Positions 1 through 12,339 of a stretch of 64,000 bases of DNA are shown in pieces. The notes under the pieces were generated by a model. It made no database searches. It had not been told where the DNA came from and saw only the letters and a program-made list of their open reading frames with translations. Source of the DNA: Macrotrachela quadricornifera (Eukaryota; Rotifera; Eurotatoria; Philodinida; Philodinidae); NCBI GenBank assembly GCA_022393335.1, contig JAJEKB010000494.1, forward strand, positions 1-64,000, read 5' to 3'. How positions within the stretch are numbered: the stretch's first letter is position 1; each line of letters starts with the position of its first letter. A program made the translations under genes and the position numbers.

Positions 1-1598
1 AAAATAGAAAGTATACAGCTAAAATAAATTTTACTTTGCCAATTTATGGAACTTTTCAAGCTACATCTGGTGATGTATTTTGTTTTTTTAATAAAATGTA
101 TTTCGAGATCAACACATGAAATACAAAATATGGCCATTTATTTTATACCAACGTATTTCTACAACATTCGCATCCAATTGAATTAATGTTACCTGTATTT
201 TTCACTCACTCTTTATACATACATTGCAATCAAACAAAACATTGAATTCAAAAATAAATTTTTGTCAATATATATGGAGTATTATTTCGTTTTTTCTCTT
301 TGAATTTTAGAAAATTGATAGAAAAAGTACGAAGGAAAGTGAAAAAAAAAACAAATGTCGTTATTTAGAAAATATTTTTATTCATCTTTAATGTTTAACG
401 AAGAAGAAAATGTACAAGATCAACATGCCCTAGAATAAATAGTTAATATTGCAATTTTCAATTATTCTAGACCAAAAAAAATAAATTTTTATTCATTCAC
501 CATGCTTAATGGAAGTGAAAGAGTAATGATTAATTACAAACATACGAAGTCAGCACAAAATTTTTATGATGTTAAATTGCTGGTATTAGCGAATGTATAA
601 ACGTCTTTGACAAAACATATTATCCATACATTTTGTCTAATAAAAGAAAGGTCATGTCATTCTAGTCCTATAATATTTTTCTTTGCACTTATAAATACCT
701 TCGATAGAAATCTTATATATCAATCAGTTAAATACATTCTCAATGTAACTGATTTACAAACTTTATAAATCGATACAAAAATGATTCTATGAAATCTTTA
801 TGGGTCATCCAATATTTAATTACGAATATTAATCAACAATTCTTTTTTTGTTGTAGCAAATTGTTAATAATAGAATGATTACACATTGACGATACTTAAT
901 GAATCATTCTGTAGAGTAAATAAAGTAAGGTATACTTCGTAAAATGTCAACATATTCTGTGTAGAACGAAAGAGAATAAATTCAATTTTGTTGACTATTG
1001 TTGAGCTTTAAGTATCTCTTAAAATCTTTCTCAAATATGATTAATATTATACCAATAAACGGAAAAACTAACTAAAATTTTCTGTAGTATTAAAAAACAA
1101 CTCATTGGCCTTTGAAAAGTTTAGAAGATCGAATCAACCTTCAGAGTGGTTGAGACTGATGGAAACATGAAAAAGCACTGAGACATTCAAGGCACATCAT
1201 CTAAATTAGGATAAAAATATAAACGTTAGCTTATATAAACCTTTGTAGGCTTAAGTAAAACTTGATAGATTCTGTTTAGAATTTATATAGATCTTCGATA
1301 GATCCTCTATTCATTATTTATAATTTCTGTAAATAAATTTATTCTATTAAGCATAGAAATTTTGAATTATTCTTTTATTTATTTTCATCATAAACTTAAA
1401 TATTTCTAATAAAGAAGGATATAATTTGTTGTCGTAGATCATCGATTTCTTTGCCACAATCTTTATGAAGAAAAAGTGTTGAATATCTATCAAATATGAC
1501 ATATGGCATCGTTGCCTTATTCAGAATATTGACACTATTTGATAATTTAAAGATGAATATGAGACTATATAAGTTTTAAAAAAAAAATAAAACTTTTA
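1..1598. other. Intergenic, no gene seen
   Basis: AT-rich sequence with scattered stop codons in all frames. I see no conserved protein segment, RNA gene or clear repeat. It lies downstream of the minus-strand PTAR1-like gene and may include its 3' untranslated region. Confidence 0.5.
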
Positions 1599-2498
1599 TT
1601 AATTAAAATCTCGAAATTGTTTTCCATCCGATAATAAAAGTTGATTTAATAATTTTGAATATCTATTTGCAAAATTATTATTATTATTAAATGTTTTGAT
1701 TAAATCAAATTCTTTAATAAATAATTGTTTTATATCAAATAAAGAAAATTTTAATATTAAAAATATTAATGTTTGTCTATAGATCCATAATGATTCTTTA
1801 TCAAAATAAAATTTTAACATATTTTCATTAATATTTAATTCATATTCAATTAAATTTTTATCAAGAGATTTTTTTAATAAAAGATAAATACGAAATGAAA
1901 ATCCACTTGAATCTGATATATTTGTTTTTAACCATAAAATATTTCGATTTAATTCATCATTAATATTAATATTTAAATATTCTATAATCCATCTTCGATA
2001 TAACCATGATGCATAATTAATAAAATGTTTTTCAGCTGTTCGATTACATATTTCTAATTCTTTATTAATAGAAATTTTATTTAAATTTTCTTGTTTTAAT
2101 AACCAACGTCTATATCGAAATAATTGTTCACTTTTAGGTTTTAAATTAAGAAGTATTTCAATAAATTCAAGTTCGTTTTCAATAAAAATTTCATTTGATA
2201 AAATTAAACGTCGACGTATATTCCAACATGTTAAACATTCACTTATATAACAAAGTAAAACACGTGTTAAAATATTTAATTGAAAATTTTCTTGATAATT
2301 TGAAGAAAATATTAATGAATAACATAAATTAATAATAGATTTTATTTCATAAAAATTTAAACATAAATAAATATTATCTTCACAATAACAATAAACAATA
2401 TATTCATTATTTGATGTTAATGGCATAAATTCAATTGATTTACATTGTTCAATTGATGATGAAAGTAATGTAATAAGTGACCAATCTGTTACAGACAT
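1599..2498 (-). CDS. PTAR1: PTAR1-like protein prenyltransferase alpha-subunit repeat protein
   Basis: A single uninterrupted reading frame of 299 codons. Several PPTA (prenyltransferase alpha) repeats are visible, each with the W/Y-x-x-R-R core: CWNIRRRLIL near residue 92, LFRYRRWLL near 126, ASWLYRRWII near 163, and a weaker SLWIYRQTLI near 237. Repeats of this type form the helical alpha subunit of farnesyl, geranylgeranyl and Rab prenyltransferases. The overall arrangement and N-terminus fit PTAR1, the alpha subunit of geranylgeranyltransferase III, which works with the RabGGTase beta subunit. The protein is shorter than vertebrate PTAR1 (about 400 residues). The lack of introns is unusual beside the intron-rich neighbours. 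The start lies just after an AT-rich leader, and the neuralized-like gene on the same strand ends 118 bases upstream. Family assignment is firm; the exact paralogue is likely. Confidence 0.75.
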   Translation of the reverse strand: MSVTDWSLITLLSSSIEQCKSIEFMPLTSNNEYIVYCYCEDNIYLCLNFYEIKSIINLCYSLIFSSNYQENFQLNILTRVLLCYISECLTCWNIRRRLILSNEIFIENELEFIEILLNLKPKSEQLFRYRRWLLKQENLNKISINKELEICNRTAEKHFINYASWLYRRWIIEYLNININDELNRNILWLKTNISDSSGFSFRIYLLLKKSLDKNLIEYELNINENMLKFYFDKESLWIYRQTLIFLILKFSLFDIKQLFIKEFDLIKTFNNNNNFANRYSKLLNQLLLSDGKQFRDFN

Positions 2499-2616
2499 TT
2501 ATATTTATCTTAAAAATATTATTTTATTTAAATTAAAAAAAAAACAAACAAACATTCATCACAAATTTTTATTTTATTTTTATAGCAAAAAAAAACAAAA
2601 ATAAATAAATATTCAA

Positions 2617-4489
2617 TTAATCTTCTTGAATTTCTAAAATATTTGTATAGTCTTTTCGACAAGTTGGACAACGTTTTGCTGATGATTTTTCAAAATTTAT
2701 TTTACATGTTGAACAAAAGAAAACATGACCACAAGGAATTAATACACAATTAGCTGGGGCATCTAAACATATTTGACATAAACCAGTATCATCATCTTTT
2801 TCTTTTTTCTTCGATTTTATATGTGTTGTTTTCGTAGGTGAAATAAGACCAATTATAGATAAACCTTTAATACGACCATTAAGAAAAAAAAATGGATAAA
2901 ATGTTTGATTTGAATCAAGATATGCTACAATTTTTGTTGGTTTATTTGATTCATTATTACGCCACATATGAATTTCACCTTTTTTATCATATACAAAACG
3001 ATATTCATCAAGTTCACTTAATTTTTCATCAAATACATCTTCATTTATAATCCAATATTCTTTACGATCATACAAAGCCATTGGATCGTCAGCTGGTAAA
3101 CTATCAAAATTTGTAGCAAAAATTGATGGATCAACATTAGTAAAACCCATTGTTCCTCTTTAAAATAAAAAAAAAAAAATTATTAAATTTAATCAAAAAT
3201 TTCAAAATAAATTCTATACGGTATTCGAAAATTAGGATCAACAGATAAAATACGTATATAAAGTTCATCATTAGGTGTCATTGGTAAATCAATAAATAAA
3301 TAAGGTCTTGTTAATTTTTGAACATCTAATAAATATAAAAATTCATTTACGAAGAATTTTGTCGTTTTTTTTTTAAAATATACTTCTTCGAAATGCAACT
3401 TTATTTTGACAAAATAATTCAAGTTCTAATCCATGAGCATTATGAAAATCAACTGATTGTATATCTGCAGATTTTAATTGAGTAAAATATCGAATTGGTA
3501 ATACATCTGGTTTTTGGTCATATTTAGTAAAGAATGCTCGACTACCATCTGTTATCTTTGGTGCTGCAGTAAAAACAATACCTAAATAAAAATTCAATTG
3601 TCTAGTGGATAGATCAAACATTTTCATCTACAGGACAGCGCAAAAACGAACTGATTTTTTTTACTTATGATAGAGGCATGTATAAGCTTTATATCTTTTA
3701 GCTATTAACTTCGATCGAAACTGAAAAGATTTTGAGATTAGAAATCAGTACGTTCGCAATGAGTCATAATCAAAAAATAATAGTTATATTGATCTCTACA
3801 CAAAACTATTTCATCAATATTTAATAATATACCTTTAACATTTCCATATATATCAATAACACCCCAAAGAGGCTGGTTAACATTAAATTTCTTACAAAGT
3901 TCTTGTTCTTTTCCATCCAATATATAGAACGCTCCACTAAATAAAATAAAAACTAAATATTTACTTATATACTAATTGTAATAATTTACTCTTGATTATA
4001 ATAAAAAGTAATAATAACATGTCTTGTTAATCTATCAAAAATACGTTTCATATAAGTAGATCCAGATTTATTACAAAGATGTGGTAATGAAGATTTACAT
4101 AAATCTTGTTGTTTAATTGAATCTGGATTAATTTCCGTAAATCCTATAATAATAATAATTAATAAAATTTTTATAAATTCAATTATTTCATTCATTACCA
4201 ATAGCTAATGATCCTAACCATTGACCACTTTCATCAATATCAGTAATTTTCATACAAATACGTTCATTCATTTCAATTGGTTTACTTGTAAATGTAATAC
4301 CTAAAAAGAAAAATATAATCATTAAATTTAGATAAAAATATAAATAAGAAAATAACCATTATCAAATGATGTATATCGAATGGCTTTTGATGAATTTTCT
4401 TCTAATCGAATATTTTGTCCAAATGTCTTTGAATGGAAAGAAACTGATGGATGTGAGGTGTTATTATTTATAAATGATGGTTGTGCCAT
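2617..4489 (-). CDS. NEURL1: Neuralized-like E3 ubiquitin ligase (two NHR domains and a C3HC4 RING)
   Basis: I reconstruct seven exons on the minus strand: 4489-4357, 4300-4199, 4143-3990, 3936-3800, 3581-3384, 3325-3220 and 3157-2617. Exons 1-4 encode one Neuralized homology repeat, from FHSKTFGQNIRLEENSSKAI through GFTEINPDSI to PLWGVIDIYGNVKG. Exons 5-7 encode a second NHR, from FHNAHGLELEL through VDPNFRIPGTMGFTNVDPS to DRKEYWIINEDV. It is followed by a C-terminal RING, CQICLDAP...CGHVFFC...CPTCRKD. Neuralized proteins are E3 ligases that ubiquitinate Notch ligands and trigger their endocytosis; the NHR binds the ligand. Two NHRs plus a RING is the classic family layout. The exon 4 to 5 junction skips a 218-base intron, longer than its neighbours. 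If that splice is wrong, exons 1-4 would be a separate NHR-only gene ending at 3738. The splice from exon 6 to 7 restores the canonical NHR core exactly, so those exons belong together. Confidence 0.78.
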
Positions 4490-5253
4490 TCTAAAAAAAA
4501 GTTTCAATTCTTTTTCGTTTGCTTACAAAATAAAATATATCATTTATTCAAGTCATTACGCATAATCTTCCTAGTAGTAGTCATACAAGTGAAAAATCTA
4601 TCAAATCATTTATTTTATAGATTTGCATGTAGTGACCTCTATAATTAAAGTTTGTTTTTTTTATCATAAAATATCTTCATACTTTCGAGAATAAATTTAT
4701 CTTATTTAATTAAATAATAAATAATTTGATTAATGTAATATTTAATGAAACTAACGAATATTAGAGGAATATTATGCGATTGGATACAAAATATTACAAA
4801 CAATGGTGTATGTAACTTAGATTCACAAATAACTAAAACGAATAAATTATATTCACACATTATAGCAATACTCTGTTTGACGTTTATTTTTCGATTAGAC
4901 AAAATAGTAAAATGATACATCGTATTCTATGTATCATTTATATCAAGCGGAGTTTTCTTTTTTTATGAACTGTAGTAATATCGAAATTTATAAAGTATCT
5001 AATGACCTTACATCATGACTCAAAAAGAGCAGTTCTATTAAACGTAGGTTTGGTTACTTTTTATTAATTATTACATTTTTTGAATAAGACTAAGAATGCG
5101 CATGCATTAGCTTTTCTATTACGATTAGGAATGTATGACGAACTTTTAGTATCATTCTACTGTTGATAATTCCAAAACAACTGAGTCATTCTTATGGTTT
5201 CTTCTACTATAATATTACAAGACCTTTTGTTTTAGATATAAGAAAAAAAAAAA
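4490..5253. promoter_or_regulatory. Divergent intergenic region between neuralized-like and symplekin genes
   Basis: These 764 bases separate two genes that point away from each other, so they should contain both promoters. I see no coding exon. A short stem-loop with 10-base arms (AATGATACAT and ATGTATCATT) lies at 4911-4938. No unambiguous TATA box can be assigned. Confidence 0.4.
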
Positions 5254-8200
5254 ATGTCGGAAAATATACAGGAAAAAGTAAATAAAATTCATATAATAAA
5301 TTTATTTTTTTTTTTTGATAATATTTATATTAAGATTGTTGAATTAATTAATCAAGCATCACTTTATGGAAAAGATAGTGTTAGAGTACAACATTTACGA
5401 CATGTACAAGAACTTATTTTACGAAAAGATCCTAGTTTACTTGATAATTTTCTTGAAGTATGTTTTTTTTATTTTAAAAGAACGAAAGAACTTTAAATAT
5501 CTTTAGGAAGTACTTGGTTTTCAGACAGATAAAAGCCCAGAAGTAAGAAAAACTATAATATCATTTATTGAAGAAGCTTGGTTAGTTACAATAAAAAAAA
5601 AATTTATTTATTTTTATATATTTCTATTTTTATTTAGTCAACATGATCCAGAAGTTATTGTTAAAGTGATTGATAGCCTCCGACTTTTACTTTATGATGA
5701 TAATGTACTTGTACAAAAAAAAACTTATTGTCAGTATGATAACTATCTATAGATTAACTTTAAAGGTAAGATTTATACAAGATATATAGAATGCACTATG
5801 AAGTTTATTTAGTGGCTTTCGAAATCTCGACTTTTTGATGAAAATGTACGTAGTATGTGGGAAAGTATGGTTAATATGAAAATTCATATTATAGCTATGC
5901 TTGATTCAGATAATGATGGGTAAGATTAATATAAACAAAAAATAAAATTATTTGTAAATTTAAATATTATAGACTTCGTACAGTGGCAATTAAATTTATT
6001 GAAATGCTTGCACTTGTTTTATCTCGACGTACACAAGTATATATATATACATAAAATAATTTCTTTTTTTTTATTATTATTATTTTATATAGGATTCAAT
6101 TATTCCAACATCAAATGAACAAGATTTTTCTCTTAATTTATTACAAGATGATCATCGAATATTACGTCGTAATAAACTTGAACAAGAAGGAAAAGATGTT
6201 ATGGAAAAATTACTTGAATTTACTTTATCACAACATTTATCTAGGTATTAGATTTAACAACAAAAAAAAACATTTGAAAATTTATTTTTATTATTTATTT
6301 AGTGTTAATTTAATTGCAGCAATGGGTGCAATAGCAAATATTGCTCGACAAAGACCTGATTATATGAGTCGTGTTGTACAAACATTTGAAGCATTACAAG
6401 GTAAATAAATAAATTTATTTGATTTAAAATAAATATTTTGTTTTTTTTATTTTTAAAGTTAATTTACCACCAACATTAGTTGATTCTCAAGTTAGTAGTG
6501 TTAGAAAAATAATTAAATTAAAATTATTAAGTCTTCTTAAACATCCTGCTTCATTCGATTTTCAACCACAAATTACAACTTTATTAACAGATCTCGGTGC
6601 TACACAAGCTGAAGTATATCATTGATTTATTTATTTATTTATTCTATTTATCTTTTATTAGGTTCTTAAACATTTACCTAAAGTTCCAACAGAATCTAAA
6701 CGTAAATTAACATCAAGTAGTAGCGAAATAAATACTAAAAAATCAAAAATTACTACTGTATGTTATTATTTTTTTTAAATTTAATTTTCAATTTTTTTTT
6801 TTTGTTTAAAAATATATAGGATGATGTAAATATGTTTGATAAAGATGATTCAAATTCTAATATGTCTGGAAAAGGAATATCTCCAAGTGGTGTACATGGT
6901 TCAACAGTATCTTCAACATCAACAAATTCTTCATCATCACATCCTCAACATCAAACAGCAATTGATATAACAGCTGCTGATCTTGTTGGAAAATTATCTA
7001 TTGGAAATGTTGTAGATTTAGTTCTTGTATCAATGTTTTTATTACCTGAAAGAATGCCAGCATCATTTCAAGCAACTTATACACAAATTGCAGCTGCTGG
7101 TACACCAGCACAAATTGAACATTTAGCACGATTACTTGGTGCACAATTAACAGCAGCTGGATATGGAAAAGGTTATGAACTTATGAGATCTCAACAACAT
7201 GTTAAACCACCAATTGATGATGATATTGATGAAGGTAAACCTATAACAAGTATTATGGGTGTTGGACGTGATGATTTACATCCTTCATCATCAACTGATA
7301 TTGATAATAAATCAAATTTATCATCAACTATTGGTAATGAACTTAATGATAGTCCATCAACATCAGCTGGTATAACAACAATGTCAACAATACCAAGTAT
7401 ACAACAGAAAAAAATGAAACCATTTAAATTAGTTGATGCAATTAAACCTATTGAATATGATGAAATGCAACGTATGTCAACAGATTCATTTAATCGAATA
7501 CTTCATGCTGAAGGTTTGTGTTAGAATTAATTCTAAATAAATATATATTGCTTTTTTTAATTATTTATTTATTAGATGTTTGTGAAACAGCTGGTGTTGG
7601 TCATGTAAGAAAAAAAACCATGACTTCATTAGTATGTTTATCTGAACGAAGTTTTCGTGATAGTAAGTATATTTATTTAAATAAATAAGATATAATAAAT
7701 ATATATCTTAATTTATAGTTTATGAAGATTATATATTTGTTGATGTACGTAAACGTCATGATCTTGCATTTGCATGGCTTTATCAAGAATATGTTTATGC
7801 AAATGGTTATTTAAGTATATTAGATCCAAATAAGAGAAAAGATTTTACAAAATATGATGATACATTATGTCGATTACTTGAATATTTACAAGAAAAACCA
7901 GATCAACGTGATGGGTAAATTTCCAAAAGAATTTATTTGATTATATTATTTTGTTTTGTTTTAGTTTATTTTCTCGTTTATTAACAAGTGCACCATTGAT
8001 TACGGATAATGCATTACTTGTACTTAAACGATATTGTCAAGATGAAGTATATAAAATCTTTCTTTTTTTTTTTTATAAATCTTAATATTTTTTGTTTAAG
8101 ACTCGTTCTTATCTTGGTATGAATACATTACGTGATTTAATATTTCGTCGGATAAATATGCGTGAAAAATTTTTGGATATTTTACTTGATTTTACACATA

Positions 8201-9951
8201 ATGAAAATGTATCAGTAAGAAATAATGCAATACGTATTGCAAAAAATTTACATGAAAAAGAAGAATTTAAACAATCAATTGAAGTAAAAATTTAATAAAA
8301 TATAAATATATACATATCTTTTCATTTTGTTTTTAGCGACATGCATTAAAATTTTTAAAACATTTAACAGCATCACAACCACCTGAAGCACTTTTTGGTG
8401 AAGATAAAAAATCATCAACAAGTAAAAAAAAAATTTTATTTTGAAATTGAAATTTTTTTTTTCTTTATATCTAGTATTAAGTGATACTTGGACAGAAGAA
8501 TCTATTCGTCTTTGTCTTCCATTATATCTTAGTTTAATGCCATCGAATCATTATTTAATACAACCGTAAGATTAAATTTAAGGTGTTTTTTTTTGTATCT
8601 TTAAATTCATTTTAGATTAGCAACAATTTATACAGCAGTTAATGGTGATATTAAACGTGTAATTCTTCGTGTTTTAGAAATTCCAGTAAATTGTTTTTTT
8701 TTATATTAAATTATTTTTTGTATATTATTATTAAGGTTCGTGGTATGGGTATGAATAGTCCTGAAATCTTAAAATTAGTTGAAAATTGTCCAAAAGGTGC
8801 TGAAACATTGATTACTCGTATTATTCATATTCTCACGGAACAATGTAGATATTCTTTTTCTTTTTAATTTTTCATAAATTATTGATTATTTCTTTTTTCT
8901 TAGCACCACCATCACCAGATTTAGTTGAAAAAGTACGAGATCTATATCATAAACGAGTATCTGATGTTCGTTTTCTTATACCAGTACTTACTGGTTTAGA
9001 AAAAGTTTGTTAATTTTTTATTTTATTAGACAAATTATTTAAAATAATTTATTCTAGAGAGAAATTATTAGTGCATTACCAAAATTAATTAAACTTTCAC
9101 CACCAGTAGTTAAAGAAGTTTTCAATCGACTTTTAATTCGTAATAGTAAGTTTTTATAGATGAAATTTTTTATTCCTTCGAGATTTTATTATTTAGCTTC
9201 TTCTGAAACATCACATGCTAGTCCAATTTTACCATCGGAATTATTAATTGCTCTTCATCAAATCTCATCTGAAGAATGTGAATTAAAAACAACAATGAAT
9301 GGTAACAAAAAAACAAAACATTTCTATTTATAAAATATTTTATTTTATTTTTTTAAATAGCAACAACATTATGTTTAAATGAACGTGTTATTTATACACA
9401 TGATGTTCTTGCTGTTGTTATTCAACAACTTGTTGATATTAATCCAATACCCGTTTTGTTTATGCGAACGGTTTTACAAGCACTTAGTTTCTATCCAAAA
9501 ATGGTTGGATTTGTTATGAATATTTTACAAAGACTTATTACAAAACAAGTTTGTTAATTTAATTAACAAGAAAAAAAAAGGAAACAAAATTTTTTCTTAT
9601 TTAGGCTTGGAAACAAGCTCGAATATGGGAAGGTTTTATAAAATGTTGTCAAAAAACTCGTCCACATTCATATCCATTACTTTTTCAATTACCACCTGCA
9701 CAACTTAAACATGTTTTTCAAACAGCACCTGAATTACGTGATGGTATTACACGTCATTTACGTTCTATGTCAATTGGTCAAGTAAATATTTTTCTTTTTT
9801 ATTTCTAATTAAAATCTTTAATTTTTGTGTTTTTTTTTAGCGTTCATTAATTCCATCATCAATCTTAACAGTTATTGAAGATAATTCAGAAAATGTTGCA
9901 CCTGAAATTCGTATACAAACTATTCCTCCTTCTTCATCTAATGAACAATAA
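5254..9951 (+). CDS. SYMPK: Symplekin, mRNA 3'-end processing scaffold
   Basis: A gene with about twenty exons. The first exon is eight codons (5254-5277), then a 57-base intron. The second exon opens with [20 protein letters not shown] and [13 protein letters not shown], typical of the symplekin N-terminal HEAT domain. Later exons give [25 protein letters not shown], the [22 protein letters not shown] middle region at about 7000-7100, and the C-terminal domain ([20 protein letters not shown] at about 8735-8800, then [19 protein letters not shown] near 9690). Symplekin is the scaffold linking CPSF and CstF in cleavage and polyadenylation and in histone pre-mRNA processing. A low-complexity Ser/Thr-rich linker lies at about 6850-6960. 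One defect: the run of nine A at 5715-5723 puts the exon out of frame, although conserved residues continue on both sides (VQKK, then [19 protein letters not shown]). A one-base length error there would explain it. Stop codon at 9949. Confidence 0.88.
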
Positions 9952-10213
9952 ATATATTGATCTAGTCAAAATATATCAACCGTTTTCTCCTTTGTCAATA
10001 GAAATCTTTTGTTAATTAAGAAAAAAAAAACAAAATAAGAAACTTTTTGGTTTTTCTTTTTTGACGAACATTGATCACATTTATTTGTACTTGTTCATCT
10101 TTGTTTTTTTTTTCTTCTTTTCATATTTTGTTGATCTCTACGTCGAATTTTTCATTAATGATTCATTTTTTTTTAGATTAAATTTATATCAGCAATTTGA
10201 ATACAGTATTATT

Positions 10214-12339
10214 ATGTCAGCTATTACGACATTAAATCCAAAAGCTGAAAGTGCTCGTCAAGCACAAGCTTTATCTATTAATATTTCAGCAGCTCGTGGT
10301 CTTGCAGAAATGCTTAAAACAAATTTAGGTCCAAAAGGAACAATGAAAATGTATGTACAATTATATATATATATTTTTTTATTCTTATTTATTTATATTT
10401 TAGGCTTGTATCAGGTGCTGGTGATATTAAAATAACAAAAGATGGCAATACACTTCTTCATGAAATGGTTTGTATTTATATTATTTTTATTTTATATATT
10501 AAATTTATTTAATTATATAGCAAGTTCAACATCCAACTGCATCATTAATTGCTCGTGCTGCTACAGCACAAGATGATATAACAGGAGATGGAACAACATC
10601 AATTGTATTAATAATTGGTGAATTACTTAAACAAGCTGATCTTTATATTTCTGAGGTAATATAATAGCACAAGAAAAAAAAAAAAGAAAGGTCTTATATA
10701 ATTTTATTTCAAAATAGGGTCTTCATCCTCGTATTGTTGCTGAAGGTTTTGAATTAGCAAAAAAAGAAGCTTTACAAGTACTTGATCAACTTAAAGTACC
10801 TATAACAGTTGATCGTGAAACACTTATTCAAATTGCTCGTACTTCTTTACGTACAAAATTATCAATTGAAAATGCTGATATTCTCACTGATGTTAGTTAT
10901 ATTTTTTTAAAATTATATTAAATTCTTTTTTTATTTTAAAATAAAAATAGATTGTTGTTGATGCTATATTAGCTTTAAATGAACCAGGTAGTCCAACTGA
11001 TTTAAATATGGTTGAAATAATGGAAATGCAACATCGAACAGAAGCTGATTCTCGACTTGTACGTGGTATTGTTCTTGATCATGGTGGTCGTCATCCATCA
11101 ATGCCTAAGGCACTTAAAAATGCTTATATATTAACATGTAATGTTTCATTAGAATATGAAAAAACGTATGTAACATATATTTATTTAATTATAATCGAAA
11201 AAATCATATGATTATTTTTTTTTTATAGAGAAGTTAATGCTGGTTTCTTTTATAAAAATGCTGAAGAACGTGATCGTCTTGTTTCATCTGAACGTAAATT
11301 TATTGATGATCGTGTTCAAAAAATAGTTGAACTTAAACGAAAAGTTTGTTCGGGTGATGATAAAAATAAATCATTTGTTATTATTAATCAAAAAGGAATT
11401 GATCCATTATCACTTGATATATTAGCTAAAGAAGGTATATTAGCATTAAGACGTGCTAAACGTCGAAATATGGAACGTTTAACTTTAGCATGTGGTGGAG
11501 AAGCTATGAAGTATGACCAAAAATATTTTAGAAAATAATTTATAATTTTTTTTTCTGTAAATTAGTTCGGTTGAAAGTTTAACAAAAGAATGTCTTGGCT
11601 TTGCTGAAGATGTTTATGAACATGTTTTGGTATAATTGATTATTTTAAAATTTTATTTTTTTTTTTGAAAAATGTTTTTGGTTTTTAGGGTGAAGAAAAA
11701 TTTACATTTGTTGAAGGTTGTAAAAATCCCAAATCAGTAACAGTTCTTCTTAAAGGTTCAACTAAATATATATTAAATCAATTAAAAGATGCACTTCGTG
11801 ATGGTCTTCGTTCAGTAACAAATGCAATTGAAGATGGTTAATTTTGATATTATTTTTTTTAATTTAAATTATAAAAAATATTTTTATTTTTATAGGTTGT
11901 GTTATACCTGGTGGTGGTGCTTTTGAAATTGTTGCTCATCAAGCTCTTACTCAATATAAAGAAAAAGTTAAAGGTCGAGCACGTTTAGGTGTTCAAGCAT
12001 TTGCTGAAGCATTATTAATTATACCTAAAGCTATTGCTCAAAATGCTGGACATGATCAACAAGACACAATTGTTAAACTTCAACATGAATATGCGACATC
12101 AAAAATACCAGTTGGTATTGATATTGCAACAGGTATATGTTCAAAGTGAACAAAAAAAAAGTTAAAAATTTTGTATGATTATAGGTGAAGCAATGGAACC
12201 AAAATCATTAGGCATTTTTGATAATTATCGTGTTAAAAAACAATTAATTCATTCAAGTACATCAATTGCATCAAATTTAATTCTTGTTGATGAAATTCTT
12301 CGTGCTGGTTTATCATCATTACGTCCTGGTGGACAATAA
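10214..12339 (+). CDS. CCT6A: T-complex protein 1 subunit zeta (CCT6 chaperonin)
   Basis: The cytosolic group II chaperonin subunit that folds actin, tubulin and other clients in the TRiC/CCT ring. Spliced exons give a full-length protein of the expected size (about 530-540 residues). It starts [20 protein letters not shown]; the nucleotide-binding segments [20 protein letters not shown] and [19 protein letters not shown] follow. The apical domain contains [18 protein letters not shown], and the C-terminal equatorial part contains [18 protein letters not shown]. It ends [16 protein letters not shown]. The ATP-binding GDGTT motif is intact. The chosen ATG at 10214 follows a pyrimidine-rich stretch and matches the conserved family start; a longer open frame upstream is leader sequence. 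Introns are about 50-70 bases. The gene follows symplekin by 262 bases on the same strand. I see no damage. Confidence 0.95.

Noticed and set aside
5724..5752. A tiny intron to explain the symplekin frameshift
   Set aside because: Using the nearby GT...CAG would give a 24-base intron and still run into a stop; a homopolymer length error is simpler.
10061..10213. Upstream open extension of CCT6
   Set aside because: Phe-rich translation of leader sequence; the conserved family start is at 10214.
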